Notes: generated by a model from the sequence alone, not told the origin. Positions 9,273-18,532 are shown, counted from the first letter of the stretch. The stretch is 64,000 nucleotides of DNA from Bacillus sp. 1780r2a1 (GCA_024134725.1 CP099863.1:863501-927500); one strand, 5' to 3'. A program made the numbers and translations.

Positions 9273-10310
9273 GTGAAAAAAGCAGCAGGTTTACTCTTAG
9301 TTGGAGCTCTCTCACTAGGCTTAGCAGCGTGCGGGTCAAGTGAAGAAGGAGCAAGTGCAAATAAGTCATTTGAAGCAAAAATTGCTGATGCACAGTACAT
9401 ATTAGTATCGGAGCAAGACGGTGGCGTAAGCGGAGATGAAGCTTTACTTGCGGTAGAGTTAGAAGTGAAGAATACGTCCAAAGATGCCATTTCGTTGTCT
9501 AGCAATGATGTTAGTCTTTATGATGGTGACGAACAATTAGAACCTAATACAGACGTATACAGCGATGAAATTGAAACGTCAATGCGATCCGGGAAAATTA
9601 CGTCTGATAAATCGAAAAAGCTGACGTATCTTTTTAACGTAGAAAAAGATAAAGAATATGAAATTGGTGTTCAGCCAATTAGTCAAGACTATGAAAATAA
9701 GATTGAAGAAGTAAAGCTAAAATTAGACACAGCAAAGTATGAAAAAAGCTTAAAAAACTTAGAAACACCTGAAAAAGCATTAGCAGCCTATATTGACGTG
9801 TTGTTCTTAGGGAAAGAAAATGAAGACTTCGATAAATATGTAGTAGCGGATAAGGAAGAAGTTGAAAAGTCTGCTAATAAAGCATTCCGTGAGTCAATTA
9901 ATAAAGTGTTTTCAAATGATTTAACAGAAGAAGGTGCGTCTAATTTATACAAAATATATAAAGACGAACTAAATTCAAAAGCGACGTTTGAAGCTAAAAC
10001 GGTTGAAAATGTGAATGGAAAAGCAGTTGTTGAAGTGAAATATTCAAGTATCGGCGTATATAACTTATACAATACAGTTTCTGATTATAAACGCGCTTAT
10101 TATCAAGAAACAAAAGAATATGATACGAAAAAACAAGAAGCTTATGCAATTTCAAAATTCAAAGATATTTTAGGTGGAGCAGAGCTTAAAGAAAGTAATT
10201 ATCCATTAGAAATTGAAATGGTTGAAAAAGACGGAAAATGGGAAGTTAAGCCAAAAGATAAGTATAGCGATACAGTTGAAAAAGCATTCGCTGCGGGTGA
10301 CATTAACTAA
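9273..10310 (+). CDS. DUF5105-type lipoprotein
   Basis: A 345-residue predicted lipoprotein: MKKAAGLLLVGALSLGLAAC ends in a lipobox (LAAC, Cys 20), followed by a Ser/Glu-rich linker. Residues 35-140 look like a DUF4352-type immunoglobulin-like domain (VELEVKNTSKDAISLSSNDV). The C-terminal 200 residues, starting near LETPEKALAAYIDVLFLGKE, resemble the DUF5105 region seen in Bacillus lipoproteins. It should sit on the outer face of the membrane; the function is unknown. The GTG start follows GGAGAGG. It is a single gene with its own terminator. Confidence 0.82.
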   Translation: MKKAAGLLLVGALSLGLAACGSSEEGASANKSFEAKIADAQYILVSEQDGGVSGDEALLAVELEVKNTSKDAISLSSNDVSLYDGDEQLEPNTDVYSDEIETSMRSGKITSDKSKKLTYLFNVEKDKEYEIGVQPISQDYENKIEEVKLKLDTAKYEKSLKNLETPEKALAAYIDVLFLGKENEDFDKYVVADKEEVEKSANKAFRESINKVFSNDLTEEGASNLYKIYKDELNSKATFEAKTVENVNGKAVVEVKYSSIGVYNLYNTVSDYKRAYYQETKEYDTKKQEAYAISKFKDILGGAELKESNYPLEIEMVEKDGKWEVKPKDKYSDTVEKAFAAGDIN

Positions 10311-10324
10311 AGATGTAAGCCTAG

Positions 10325-10356
10325 AAAGAGAGAAGAGATAATCTTCTCTCTTTTTT
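10325..10356 (+). terminator. Terminator after the DUF5105 lipoprotein gene
   Basis: AAAGAGAGAAGA pairs with TCTTCTCTCTTT around a five-base loop, followed by T-run. Confidence 0.88.
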
Positions 10357-10484
10357 GATTTTATAAAGCGCTTACTGTAAATTTTGTTTGTGTTTTGAGC
10401 AAATTTTAAAGTTATTTTTATGAAGATGTGCTAGTATGATGGTCTCAATAAAAGTTTTTACGTATATAGTTGGAGGAATGGAAG

Positions 10485-10997
10485 ATGAAAGCAAAATATT
10501 GTAGAGAATCAAAAGCAGTTAGAACGAGTCGCGTGTTTCCAAATGATACAAATAATCATCAAACATTATTTGGTGGTAAGCTCATGAGCGATATTGATAT
10601 GATTGCTTCAATTTCTGCTTCTCGTCATAGCCGAGCAGAATGCGTAACGGCATCAACAGATTCTGTGCATTTCTTACATCCGATTACTCCACAGGATTCG
10701 GTGTGCTTTGAATCATATGTCTCTTGGACAGGACGATCATCAATGGAGATCTTTGTGAAAATTATAAAAGAAAACTTAAAATCAGGAGAGCGAAAAATTG
10801 CCGCTACGTCCTTTATTACGTTTGTTGCGCTTGGAGAAGATGGCAAGCCTTGTGAAGTGCCGAGCGTAATCCCAGAAACGGATGAAGAAAAGTATTTATA
10901 TCAAACAGCACCTGAGCGAGCAAAAATTCGAAAAAGTGTGCGCGCAAACAGCAATAGTTTAGCCAAATTCTTAAGTCTCAATCAGCCGTGGAGCTAA
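10485..10997 (+). CDS. Acyl-CoA thioesterase, hotdog fold (YkhA-like)
   Basis: A 170-residue hotdog-fold enzyme. The N-terminal part has the family signature NHHQTLFGGKLMSDIDMIAS with the conserved Asn/His and Asp, then TASTDSVHFLHPI. It matches the BFIT/YkhA/YciA class that hydrolyses medium and long acyl-CoA to fatty acid and CoA. The basic tail after residue 145 (RAKIRKS) is also seen in YkhA. ATG at 10485 follows GGAGGA; an in-frame TTG at 10470 overlaps the ribosome site. It is transcribed alone. Confidence 0.92.
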   Translation: MKAKYCRESKAVRTSRVFPNDTNNHQTLFGGKLMSDIDMIASISASRHSRAECVTASTDSVHFLHPITPQDSVCFESYVSWTGRSSMEIFVKIIKENLKSGERKIAATSFITFVALGEDGKPCEVPSVIPETDEEKYLYQTAPERAKIRKSVRANSNSLAKFLSLNQPWS

Positions 10998-11101
10998 TTG
11001 TAAATTATCTGTCAGCTAACCTTACCAACTAACAGACGAATGGTGCTGGAGATGCTAATCTTTAAATTATCATTTTCGTCTACAAACTGGAGGGGAAGCA
11101 G

Positions 11102-12109
11102 ATGTTTAAAGATGCTGTATTAGCAAAAGAGTGGTTGCCAGTTGCGTACAGTCAAGATATAGGTACAGATCCACTTGCTGTGAAGGTATTAGAAGAGAGA
11201 GTAGTGCTTTTTCGGGTAAGAGGAACAATTAAAGCCTTTAAAGATCTTTGCATTCATCGAGGTGCTGCTTTATCGCTTGGTAAGGTAAAAGATAATTGTA
11301 TTGTTTGTCCTTATCATGGATGGGAATATAATGTGGATGGACAGTGTACAAAAATTCCACAGCAGCCACCGAATAGAGCGATTCCACTCAAAGCAAAAGC
11401 TATTGTGTATCAGTGCAGAGAAGAATACGGCATGGTTTGGGTTCGACTCAGTGAACAAGGGTCGGATGCTGCTGAGCCTTTTCCTTATTATGAGGAATAT
11501 GACCACTCATCTTTTAAGACTGTCCATGCATATTCTCACACGATGAACGCAGCTGCACCTCGTGTGGTCGAAAATTTTTTGGACGTGAGCCACCTTGCGT
11601 TTGTTCATGAGGGAAGCTTAGGACACCCAGACTATACGGAAATCCCCGATTACAAGGTGCACTGGCGTGATAACCATTATATCTCAGATGAGATTGAAGT
11701 ATATGCCGATGCGGATGGTACAGGAAACTGGTCAACGATTTACTATACGTTTGAAATTCTTCGTCCGACAGTTGCGAGGTTGAAAAAAGTAAATTATCAA
11801 ACCAACGAAATCTTCTCCATGCTATTTGCAGTATTGCCCCAAGAACAGCTAAAATCAACCGTCTTTGCACTTGTATCACGAAACTATGAGCTCGATAAGC
11901 CTGATGAATACTTTCAAGAATTTCAGCAGCTTATCATCGAACAAGATACAGACATTGTTGAAAGTCAAAAGCCGGAAGAGCTTCCGTTAGACTTACAAGC
12001 AGAGCTGCACCTTAACCCTGATCGCGTGAGCATTGCATACCGAAAATGGTTAGGAGAAATTGGCGTTGAGTTTGGAAGCGATGTGGGAAGAAAGGCAAAA
12101 ACTATATAA
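11102..12109 (+). CDS. Rieske 2Fe-2S oxygenase, large (catalytic) subunit type
   Basis: A 335-residue Rieske non-haem iron oxygenase. The [2Fe-2S] site is CIHRGAALS (Cys, His) and CPYHGWEY (Cys, His). The C-terminal catalytic domain begins with VVENFLDVSHLAFVHEGSLG, whose Asp and His residues are the mononuclear iron ligands in vanillate O-demethylase and pheophorbide-oxygenase-like enzymes. No reductase or ferredoxin gene is adjacent, so electrons must come from elsewhere. The substrate is unknown; an aromatic acid or a cyclic compound is likely. Start ATG follows TGGAGGGGAAG. Confidence 0.92.
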   Translation: MFKDAVLAKEWLPVAYSQDIGTDPLAVKVLEERVVLFRVRGTIKAFKDLCIHRGAALSLGKVKDNCIVCPYHGWEYNVDGQCTKIPQQPPNRAIPLKAKAIVYQCREEYGMVWVRLSEQGSDAAEPFPYYEEYDHSSFKTVHAYSHTMNAAAPRVVENFLDVSHLAFVHEGSLGHPDYTEIPDYKVHWRDNHYISDEIEVYADADGTGNWSTIYYTFEILRPTVARLKKVNYQTNEIFSMLFAVLPQEQLKSTVFALVSRNYELDKPDEYFQEFQQLIIEQDTDIVESQKPEELPLDLQAELHLNPDRVSIAYRKWLGEIGVEFGSDVGRKAKTI

Positions 12110-12117
12110 TAAGGAAG

Positions 12118-12155
12118 AAAAGGTGCTGTTTATCTTGATAAACAGCATCTTTTTT
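12118..12155 (+). terminator. Terminator after the Rieske oxygenase gene
   Basis: AGGTGCTGTTTATC pairs with GATAAACAGCATCT around a two-base tip, followed by a T-run. Confidence 0.9.
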
Positions 12156-12305
12156 GTTGAGTATAAAACTATAAAAGTAAAAATATAGTAAATTAGTAAA
12201 CTTTATAACATTTTTATGTTAAAATGTTACTTATTTGTTTATAACTTACCAATAGTGCTTGTGAAGGTAAACAAATAAAAATTTATTCAAAAAAGGAGCT
12301 ATTAT

Positions 12306-12965
12306 ATGAATCCAGAAATTGCGACGACCGAGCAGGAGCAGGGTCCAAAGCCGTCCGTATTTAAGTTTATTTTTAGCCCAGGCGCTGAGTTTGACAAAAT
12401 GAAGCAGCGTCCGGCGATTGTGGCTTCACTCATTCTCGTTATCTTACTAAGTGCCGCGGCATTCGCACTTAGTACCATTACGCCAGAAAACTTGGCTTCT
12501 TTACAAGAACTTGGGCTTGAGCCAGATGATTCTATGAAATTGTTTAGTATGATTGGAGCTGGAATTGGAGCGTTAATTGTCACGCCTATTGCGATGTTAA
12601 TTGGTGCAGGAATTCTTTTACTTATTGTGAAAATCGGAAAAGGAACAGCAAAGTATAAGCATATGTTTAGTTTAACAGCATTCATTACGTTCATTACAAT
12701 GCTTGGATTATTACTAAATACAGTCATTGCAGTTGTAGCTGGAACAGGAACAAACATAACGTCTTTAAACGGTTTAGTTGGAGCTGAAGGAGCTGTTGGT
12801 GGCGTATTGGCAAGCATTGAAATTTTCTCAATTTGGTCGCTAATTTTAACAGCAATGGGTTTACAAAAAGTAGGCGGTTTATCTAAAAAAGCGGCAATTA
12901 TTATTGCTAGTGTCTTCTTTGTACTGTCTGTTATTTCACAAATTATAGGAAGTGTTATGGCATAA
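12306..12965 (+). CDS. yknW: Yip1-domain membrane protein YknW
   Basis: A 219-residue protein with a cytoplasmic start (KFIFSPGAEFDKMKQRPAI, typical of Yip1/DUF1282 proteins) and five hydrophobic segments. It opens a four-gene operon in the same order as B. subtilis yknWXYZ, which protects cells against the SdpC killing toxin; there YknW helps to assemble the YknXYZ complex. The start has AAAGGAGC eight bases upstream. The stop overlaps the next start (TAATG). In B. subtilis the operon belongs to the sigma-W and AbrB regulons; no clear sigma-W promoter was visible upstream here. Confidence 0.9.
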   Translation: MNPEIATTEQEQGPKPSVFKFIFSPGAEFDKMKQRPAIVASLILVILLSAAAFALSTITPENLASLQELGLEPDDSMKLFSMIGAGIGALIVTPIAMLIGAGILLLIVKIGKGTAKYKHMFSLTAFITFITMLGLLLNTVIAVVAGTGTNITSLNGLVGAEGAVGGVLASIEIFSIWSLILTAMGLQKVGGLSKKAAIIIASVFFVLSVISQIIGSVMA

Positions 12966-14086
12966 TGAAAAAAGGTATCATCATCACAGTTGTTTCTCTC
13001 TTAATCGTAGTACTAATTGGCGTAAATGTGTTTAAAGCACAGAAAAGTGAAGACGTACAAGTTAGCGTGACGTCATTAAAAGATATGACGTTGCGCAGTA
13101 CGGTAATGATCCCAGGTACCCTTAAGCTTGCCGATGAGCAGTATGTGTATTATCAGCCAGAAAATGGTGAGATCGAAGATATTAAAGTCACAGAAGGTAC
13201 AAGGGTGCAGGTTGGTACACCGCTTGTCACGTATACAAATGATGATTTAGAGCTTGAAAAAGAACAAAATAAACTTGGCGAAAAATCAAATGATCTACAA
13301 GTTAGCTCACTAAATAAGCAGATTGCTAAATTAAAAGATAAGCAAAAACAACTTGAAAAAGAACTTCCAAAAGAAGAAGCGAAAGTACAAATCGAAGATG
13401 AGCGAACGCAGCTTAATTTAGACCTTGAAACAGCAAAAATTGAAGCTGAACGAAATAAGCTAGAGCGCAAGTCGTTAACAAAGAAAGAAAATAACCTTAT
13501 TGAAAAGAGTGAATTAGCTGGCACAGTGCTGTCTGTAGATAAAGAAGCTGCTCATAATACAACTGAAGTTCAAAAGCCGCTTATACATATTGGTAATACG
13601 GATCAATATTTGGCAACGGGCGTTTTATCAGAATATGATGCTCTTAACATTGAAGTAGGTCAGCCAGTGAAAATTACATCTGACGTAGTGCCGGACAAAG
13701 AGTGGGAAGGGTCTGTCCAGCAAATTGATTTTTTGCCACAGCAGTCCGATGCAGCAAGTGGTGGAGACGGAGCGAATCAATATCCAGTACAAGTGAAAGT
13801 AACGGATGAAGAGATTAAAAGTATTCGCCCAGGCTTTAAGCTTTTATTAGAAATTGAAACTGAAAGTAAAAAAGCAAAAGCTGTTCCATCAAAAGCGATT
13901 GTTAATGAAGGTGATGAGAAATACGTGTATATCGTAAAAGGTGGAAAAGCAGTTAAACGAGAAGTGAAGGTTGGCCAAACAACAAACAAATCAATTGAAA
14001 TTGTTAAAGGCGTTACAAGTAAAGATCAAATCATCTCAAATCCATCTAATGAACTCGCAGATGGTGTGGAAGTGACAGTAAGATGA
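12965..14086 (+). CDS. yknX: Efflux periplasmic-adaptor-type subunit YknX
   Basis: A 373-residue membrane-fusion protein: an N-terminal membrane anchor (residues 4-22), a biotinyl-lipoyl-like domain split by a long Lys/Glu-rich coiled coil (about 100-180, LNKQIAKLKDKQKQLEKELP), the second lipoyl half (SELAGTVLSVD) and beta-barrel domains ending near VKVGQTTNKSIEIVKGVTS. It has the length and position of B. subtilis YknX, the extracytoplasmic partner of the YknYZ ABC exporter. It overlaps yknW by one base and yknY by four (ATGA), which implies translational coupling. Confidence 0.93.
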   Translation: MKKGIIITVVSLLIVVLIGVNVFKAQKSEDVQVSVTSLKDMTLRSTVMIPGTLKLADEQYVYYQPENGEIEDIKVTEGTRVQVGTPLVTYTNDDLELEKEQNKLGEKSNDLQVSSLNKQIAKLKDKQKQLEKELPKEEAKVQIEDERTQLNLDLETAKIEAERNKLERKSLTKKENNLIEKSELAGTVLSVDKEAAHNTTEVQKPLIHIGNTDQYLATGVLSEYDALNIEVGQPVKITSDVVPDKEWEGSVQQIDFLPQQSDAASGGDGANQYPVQVKVTDEEIKSIRPGFKLLLEIETESKKAKAVPSKAIVNEGDEKYVYIVKGGKAVKREVKVGQTTNKSIEIVKGVTSKDQIISNPSNELADGVEVTVR

Positions 14087-14772
14087 TTAAACTAGAAAAT
14101 ATCTCTAAAAGCTATTATCTTGGTAAAGAAGAAGTGCCTATCTTAAAAGGAATCGATTTAGAGATTAGAGACGGTGAATTTGTTGCTATTATGGGCCCCT
14201 CAGGTTCTGGTAAATCAACCTTAATGAACATTATTGGTTGTTTAGACCGACCAACTTCAGGTGCTTACTTTTTGAATGAACTTGAGATTTCAACGTACAG
14301 CGATGATCAGCTAGCTAAGGTTCGAAATGAACAGCTTGGATTTGTGTTTCAGCAATTCCAGCTGTTGCCACGGTTAAAAGCTGTGGAAAATGTAGAGCTG
14401 CCGATGGTCTATACGGGCATATCTCGAAAAGAGCGACGAGAGCGTGCTGAAGCTGCGCTGTTAAAGGTAGGGTTAGGTGAAAGAATCAACCATTTACCAA
14501 ATGAGTTATCCGGTGGGCAAAAGCAGCGTGTTGCCATTGCTCGTGCTATTGTTAATAAGCCTAGCCTCATTTTAGCGGATGAGCCGACCGGAGCGCTTGA
14601 TACGAAAACAAGCGTATCGATTATGGAGGAATTTGCTGCTTTAAACAAAGAAGGAACAACCGTAGTGGTGATTACTCATGAGCCAGAAGTGGCTGAATAT
14701 GCTTCAAGAACAATATTAGTTCGTGATGGAAATATCGTTGCGTACAACGGTAAGGAGAGTCTTGAACTATGA
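14083..14772 (+). CDS. yknY: ABC exporter ATPase YknY (MacB/LolD type)
   Basis: A 229-residue ABC ATPase. Walker A is GPSGSGKST, the Q-loop is in FVFQQFQLLP, the signature is LSGGQKQRV and Walker B is LILADEPTGALDT; the switch His is in VVITHEPEV. The sequence ALDTKTS after Walker B is typical of MacB/FtsE-LolD ATPases. Overlaps of four bases with both neighbours place it firmly in the operon. It would drive the conformational cycle of YknZ. Confidence 0.96.
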   Translation: MIKLENISKSYYLGKEEVPILKGIDLEIRDGEFVAIMGPSGSGKSTLMNIIGCLDRPTSGAYFLNELEISTYSDDQLAKVRNEQLGFVFQQFQLLPRLKAVENVELPMVYTGISRKERRERAEAALLKVGLGERINHLPNELSGGQKQRVAIARAIVNKPSLILADEPTGALDTKTSVSIMEEFAALNKEGTTVVVITHEPEVAEYASRTILVRDGNIVAYNGKESLEL

Positions 14773-15965
14773 GCATGATGGAAAATATTCGCATGGCTTT
14801 GGCGTCGGTTGTTGCTCATAAATTACGCTCCATCTTGACGATGCTCGGTATTATTATCGGAGTTGCGGCAGTTATTATTGTAGTGGCAATTGGGCAAGGT
14901 GGAGAACAGATGCTTAAATCGCAAATTACAGGCGATAGCAATACGGTTGAGCTAATGTATGAACCTTCAGAGGAAGAAATCCAAACAAATCCAAACATTT
15001 GGGAGCAGGCGTTTTTTACGTCACAAGATATTGATAATCTAGGCAAGTTACCAGGTGTTGAAAACGTTGTGGCATCTCTGCAGGAAATGATGTCGGTCCG
15101 TTATAAAGAAGATACGCTAGATACAACGGTATATGCTATTAACCAGTCGTATTTGGACGTAAATGACGTAAAAGTTGCACAGGGACAAAGCCTAACCGAT
15201 GGTGATTTCTTGTCCGGTAACCGAGTTGCCCTTATCAGTGATGAGTTAAATAAGGAAATGTTTAAAGATAGCAGTGGTATTGGTGAAATCATTTGGGTGA
15301 AAAATCAGCCAATTGAAGTTGTAGGAATCTTAGAAAAGCCAACCGGTATATTAGGGTCCTTTGGCATGATGGAAGTGTATATGCCAAGCAACACGTATAA
15401 ATCAAGCTTTGGAAAAGTAGACTATACGTCTGTAAGCCTTCAAGCTTCTAATCCGGATGAACTACAAGCCGTTGGAGAGAGCGCAGCAAATCTATTAAAT
15501 GAAACGTATGGAACAGAAGATTCCTACACGGTTATGAACATGGAAGCTATTGCAGATGGTATTGGTCAAGTCACAACCATTATGACAACCATTATTGGTT
15601 CAATTGCGGGAATCTCATTATTAGTTGGTGGCATTGGCGTTATGAATATCATGCTTGTATCGGTTACAGAACGAACAAGAGAAATTGGTATTCGTAAAGC
15701 TCTAGGTGCAACCAAAAGGCAGATCTTAACACAGTTCTTGATTGAATCAATGACGTTAACGTTAATTGGTGGTGTCGTTGGTATTTTACTTGGAGCAGGC
15801 GGTGCTTCTATCGTTTCTATGTTTGCAGGATGGCCACCGTTAATTTCATGGCAAATTATTGTCATTGGACTATTGTTCTCTATGACAATCGGCGTGATCT
15901 TTGGAATGCTTCCAGCAAACAAAGCAGCCAAGCTCGATCCAATTGAAGCATTAAGGTATGAATAA
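14769..15965 (+). CDS. yknZ: MacB-type ABC permease YknZ
   Basis: A 398-residue FtsX/MacB-like permease. Transmembrane helix 1 (residues 18-42, KLRSILTMLGIIIGVAAVII) is followed by a 200-residue extracytoplasmic MacB-PCD domain and three C-terminal helices (ISLLVGGIGVMNIMLVSVTERTREIG is the standard family landmark). It forms the membrane part of the YknWXYZ system. Three ATG codons lie within the first four residues, so the exact start is uncertain by up to nine bases; the first gives the ATGA overlap with yknY. The operon ends at a strong terminator after this gene. Confidence 0.95.
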   Translation: MSMMENIRMALASVVAHKLRSILTMLGIIIGVAAVIIVVAIGQGGEQMLKSQITGDSNTVELMYEPSEEEIQTNPNIWEQAFFTSQDIDNLGKLPGVENVVASLQEMMSVRYKEDTLDTTVYAINQSYLDVNDVKVAQGQSLTDGDFLSGNRVALISDELNKEMFKDSSGIGEIIWVKNQPIEVVGILEKPTGILGSFGMMEVYMPSNTYKSSFGKVDYTSVSLQASNPDELQAVGESAANLLNETYGTEDSYTVMNMEAIADGIGQVTTIMTTIIGSIAGISLLVGGIGVMNIMLVSVTERTREIGIRKALGATKRQILTQFLIESMTLTLIGGVVGILLGAGGASIVSMFAGWPPLISWQIIVIGLLFSMTIGVIFGMLPANKAAKLDPIEALRYE

Positions 15966-15967
15966 AG

Positions 15968-16005
15968 AAGAAAATCACTCAAAACCAGAGTGATTTTCTT
16001 TTTTT
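15968..16005 (+). terminator. Terminator of the yknWXYZ operon
   Basis: AAGAAAATCACTC pairs perfectly with GAGTGATTTTCTT, followed by a T-run. Confidence 0.92.
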
Positions 16006-16059
16006 AGAAGAATTTATAATATAATAGAAGAAAAGGGGATATGAACAGGGGGAGAGAGG

Positions 16060-16251
16060 ATGACTATTTCAATTTTTCTTATTATGTTTGTGGGAATTAT
16101 TTCGCTAGTCGGAACGATATGGATTGCAAATAACGATGACAAACAGTATAAAAAGACTGGAAAGAAACGAATTCGGAACTTATCATTTATTTATGTAGCG
16201 CTGCTAGTAGGTTCTGCGATTGCCGTTGCTGTTTATATTGTGAATATTTAA
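16060..16251 (+). CDS. Small two-helix membrane protein, unknown function
   Basis: A 63-residue protein with two hydrophobic segments (residues 3-22 and 43-62) separated by a strongly charged loop (NNDDKQYKKTGKKRIR). The ribosome site GGGGGAGAGG just before the ATG is strong, which supports a real gene. I recognise no family. It has its own hairpin 120 bases downstream. Confidence 0.75.
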   Translation: MTISIFLIMFVGIISLVGTIWIANNDDKQYKKTGKKRIRNLSFIYVALLVGSAIAVAVYIVNI

Positions 16252-16370
16252 TTGTGAAGCTATGTTAACTTCAAACTTCAATTTTCACATAGTAGAGGTT
16301 ACTGAACTAACATATTTGAAGAAGAGGTTAAACTGTTGTGGTCGCTAGCTAAAGTATTTCAGTAAACTAG

Positions 16371-16411
16371 ATATCCGAACGATTGCTACCTGCAATTGTT
16401 CGGATATTTTG
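16371..16411 (+). terminator. Terminator-like hairpin after the small membrane protein gene
   Basis: ATATCCGAACGATTGC pairs with GCAATTGTTCGGATAT (one G-T), followed by TTTTGTTG. The poor T-run makes the role less certain. Confidence 0.55.
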
Positions 16412-16430
16412 TTGATTACGAAAACAAATT

Positions 16431-16484
16431 AAAAAAGCGAGTGTCTGTAACACAATGAATATGTTCTCACAGCCATGCTTTTTC
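16431..16484 (-). terminator. Terminator of the DUF4097 gene (minus strand)
   Basis: An imperfect 19-20-bp stem (16432-16452 with 16462-16483) is followed on the minus strand by six T, 25 bases after the stop codon region of the DUF4097 gene. Confidence 0.65.
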
Positions 16485-16508
16485 TTTGAGATGAAAAACT
16501 GCATTGCT

Positions 16509-17354
16509 TTATCGTAAATTAAAATCTCCGCTTGAGACATCTACGTCCATTCGATGCGTACCTTTCCCATTTGTAGCTTCAATTTTACCTTCTTGTTCTT
16601 TGATTGTTTTAAAGTTAAACCGGTTATGAATATCTCCTACGCTCGCTTTAGCTTGTAGCGTAATATCAGCTTTAGGTGGCAGCGTAACGGTCATATCCCC
16701 AGAACTAACGTGAGCTTTAATCGAGTCAACCACTCTATTTATAGAAATAGAAGCATCTCCTGAAGATACGTGAGAATTCAATTTTCCTTCGTAGTTTTTA
16801 ATCGCAAGATCTCCTGACTGTACATCAATTGAGCCTTCTTTGGTTCGCACTTTGTTGACTATGAGATCTCCTGAGGAAACATTGATGTCTAATTTATCTG
16901 CATCGATTCCTTGAATAACAGTATAGCCAGATTGTACTTTAATCGAAAAACTATCAAGTGATAAAGAGGTTTCGTTAAATTCTACATCTCCTGAACCAAC
17001 GTTTAACTCTAAATGATTGCTGTATTCTTTTGGAATATAAATTGTTAGTTTACTACTATTTCCAAATGAAAAGAACGAAAAAGGCTTATTCTTATACGTA
17101 ACGGTAATTGTTTTTCCGTTGCGCTGAACATTTACTTTTCCCTTGCCTTGTAAATCCGCTTTTACTTCTTTTCCATTGTACTCTTCAACGACTGTATTCA
17201 CATTTGCAGTTTCAAGCTTAATACTTTCAATAGAATTTGTTAGAACTGCTTCGGTTTTTGATAATCCCAATGTCCATGTAGATGTGGTAAATGGATTAGT
17301 TAAAAGAAAAGCAGCACCAATAAATATTAGAACTAAAAACAATAATCTTTTCAT
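16509..17354 (-). CDS. DUF4097 beta-helix protein, LiaG-like
   Basis: A 281-residue protein with an N-terminal membrane anchor (residues 3-20) and an exported DUF4097 domain. From about residue 118 it repeats a (V/A)xSGD motif roughly every 20 residues: NVGSGDVEF, NVSSGDLIV, DVQSGDLAI, HVSSGDASI, HVSSGDMTV, and at the end DVSSGDFNL, with a variant ASVGDIHN between. This predicts a right-handed or stacked beta structure. It resembles LiaG of the B. subtilis lia locus in size and domain, but no liaIH or liaFSR genes are nearby. Function unknown, location probably the outer membrane face. Confidence 0.85.
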   Translation of the reverse strand: MKRLLFLVLIFIGAAFLLTNPFTTSTWTLGLSKTEAVLTNSIESIKLETANVNTVVEEYNGKEVKADLQGKGKVNVQRNGKTITVTYKNKPFSFFSFGNSSKLTIYIPKEYSNHLELNVGSGDVEFNETSLSLDSFSIKVQSGYTVIQGIDADKLDINVSSGDLIVNKVRTKEGSIDVQSGDLAIKNYEGKLNSHVSSGDASISINRVVDSIKAHVSSGDMTVTLPPKADITLQAKASVGDIHNRFNFKTIKEQEGKIEATNGKGTHRMDVDVSSGDFNLR

Positions 17355-17743
17355 GCTTCACCCTGCTTTCAATTTTATAAAGAAATAAGATACATAACTA
17401 ATTTTATCCATTTTGTGGTAGTTAATCAATGGCCCGAGGAATGAACTATAGGTAAGACCTGAGATGTAGTTAGAGATTGGTAGATGTTTACTTATTTTTC
17501 TAAAATAATGAATGAAATTCAGTTAGTGAAAGGTAAAAGTGAAAATAATCCATAAAATTCAAGTAACAGTCATAAAAATGTTAGTTTTATTACGAATTTT
17601 AAAGGAATTATATGGTTTGTAATATTATTATTTCTCTTGTAAGAAACTTAATCCAATCTGAACAAATGTTACCCATTCTTTCAATGAAATTGGCTTTCTC
17701 TATGCTAAGATAATGTCAGGTTATTTTTTCGGGAGGTATTTTT
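17355..17743. other. 389-base divergent intergenic region
   Basis: AT-rich sequence between the DUF4097 gene and the LysM hydrolase gene. It should hold the two divergent promoters. No exact WalR box or other named operator was found, and no hairpin of note. Confidence 0.4.
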
Positions 17744-18532
17744 ATGAAAAAAGGAAAATTGACAAAGTGGGTCATTACATCAGCTGCATCACTTTCATTT
17801 TTTGCAGTACAAGGAACGGCTGCATCAGCAGCATCTCATAAAGTATCGACAGGAGATACGCTGTGGAAGCTTAGTCAACAAGAAGGCGTATCCGTAGATG
17901 AACTAAAACAAGCAAATAATCGTACGAACGATATGATTTATGTTGGAGAAGTCCTAACAATTCCAGAAAAAGAGACGGTACATACGGTAGTACAAGGTGA
18001 GACATTGTTTAGTATTTCACAGACATATAATACAAGCGTAGATCGTTTGAAAGACTTAAACGGATTACAAAGTGATCTTATTAATGTAGGGCAACAGCTA
18101 GTGGTAACAGGAGAAAGAGCTTCTGAAGCAGCACCAGCACCACAGCCTACAGATGTAGGAGTTGCGGAAGCAGAAAAAGATTTATTAGCAAGATTAGTAG
18201 AAGCAGAAGCGAAAGGTGAACCGTACCAAGGTAAAGTAGCGGTAGCAACCGTGGTTATGAACCGCGTATCGTCACCAGAATTCCCTAACAGCATTACAGA
18301 GGTGATTAATCAGCCTTTAGCTAACGGCGGCTACGAGTTTTCTCCAGTCGGCAATGGAACAATTAATCAGCCTGCTTCTGATGAGTCAAGACGTGCAGTA
18401 GAAGAAGCGCTAGCAAATCCAGATCATCAAAACCCTGCGCTGTTTTTCTATAATCCGCAGATTGCAACAAATTCGTGGCTAGAAACAAAGCAGGTAACAG
18501 CAGTTATCGGAAATCATGTATTTGCTAAATAA
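17744..18532 (+). CDS. LysM cell-wall hydrolase (SleB/CwlJ-type Hydrolase_2 domain)
   Basis: A 262-residue secreted protein: signal peptide (to about residue 30, AASA), two LysM peptidoglycan-binding repeats (HKVSTGDTLWKLSQQ at 32-75 and HTVVQGETLFSISQTY at 80-124), a Pro/Ala linker, then a Hydrolase_2 domain starting LLARLVEAEAKGEPYQGKVA. The Glu in VEAEA is the expected catalytic acid of SleB/CwlJ-like lytic transglycosylases, and ATVVMNRV is conserved. B. subtilis YkvT has one LysM plus this domain; the present protein has two. It probably remodels the vegetative or sporulating wall. Confidence 0.92.
   Translation: MKKGKLTKWVITSAASLSFFAVQGTAASAASHKVSTGDTLWKLSQQEGVSVDELKQANNRTNDMIYVGEVLTIPEKETVHTVVQGETLFSISQTYNTSVDRLKDLNGLQSDLINVGQQLVVTGERASEAAPAPQPTDVGVAEAEKDLLARLVEAEAKGEPYQGKVAVATVVMNRVSSPEFPNSITEVINQPLANGGYEFSPVGNGTINQPASDESRRAVEEALANPDHQNPALFFYNPQIATNSWLETKQVTAVIGNHVFAK

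Noticed and set aside
12190-12300. Sigma-W promoter upstream of yknW
   Set aside because: Expected TGAAAC/CGTA pair at 16-17 bases was not found, although B. subtilis has one at this operon.
12302-12817. Long antisense open frame opposite yknW
   Set aside because: It mirrors the hydrophobic yknW frame; no ribosome site, and composition follows from the coding strand.
15566-15982. Open frame opposite yknZ
   Set aside because: Shadow of the permease frame; runs through the operon terminator.
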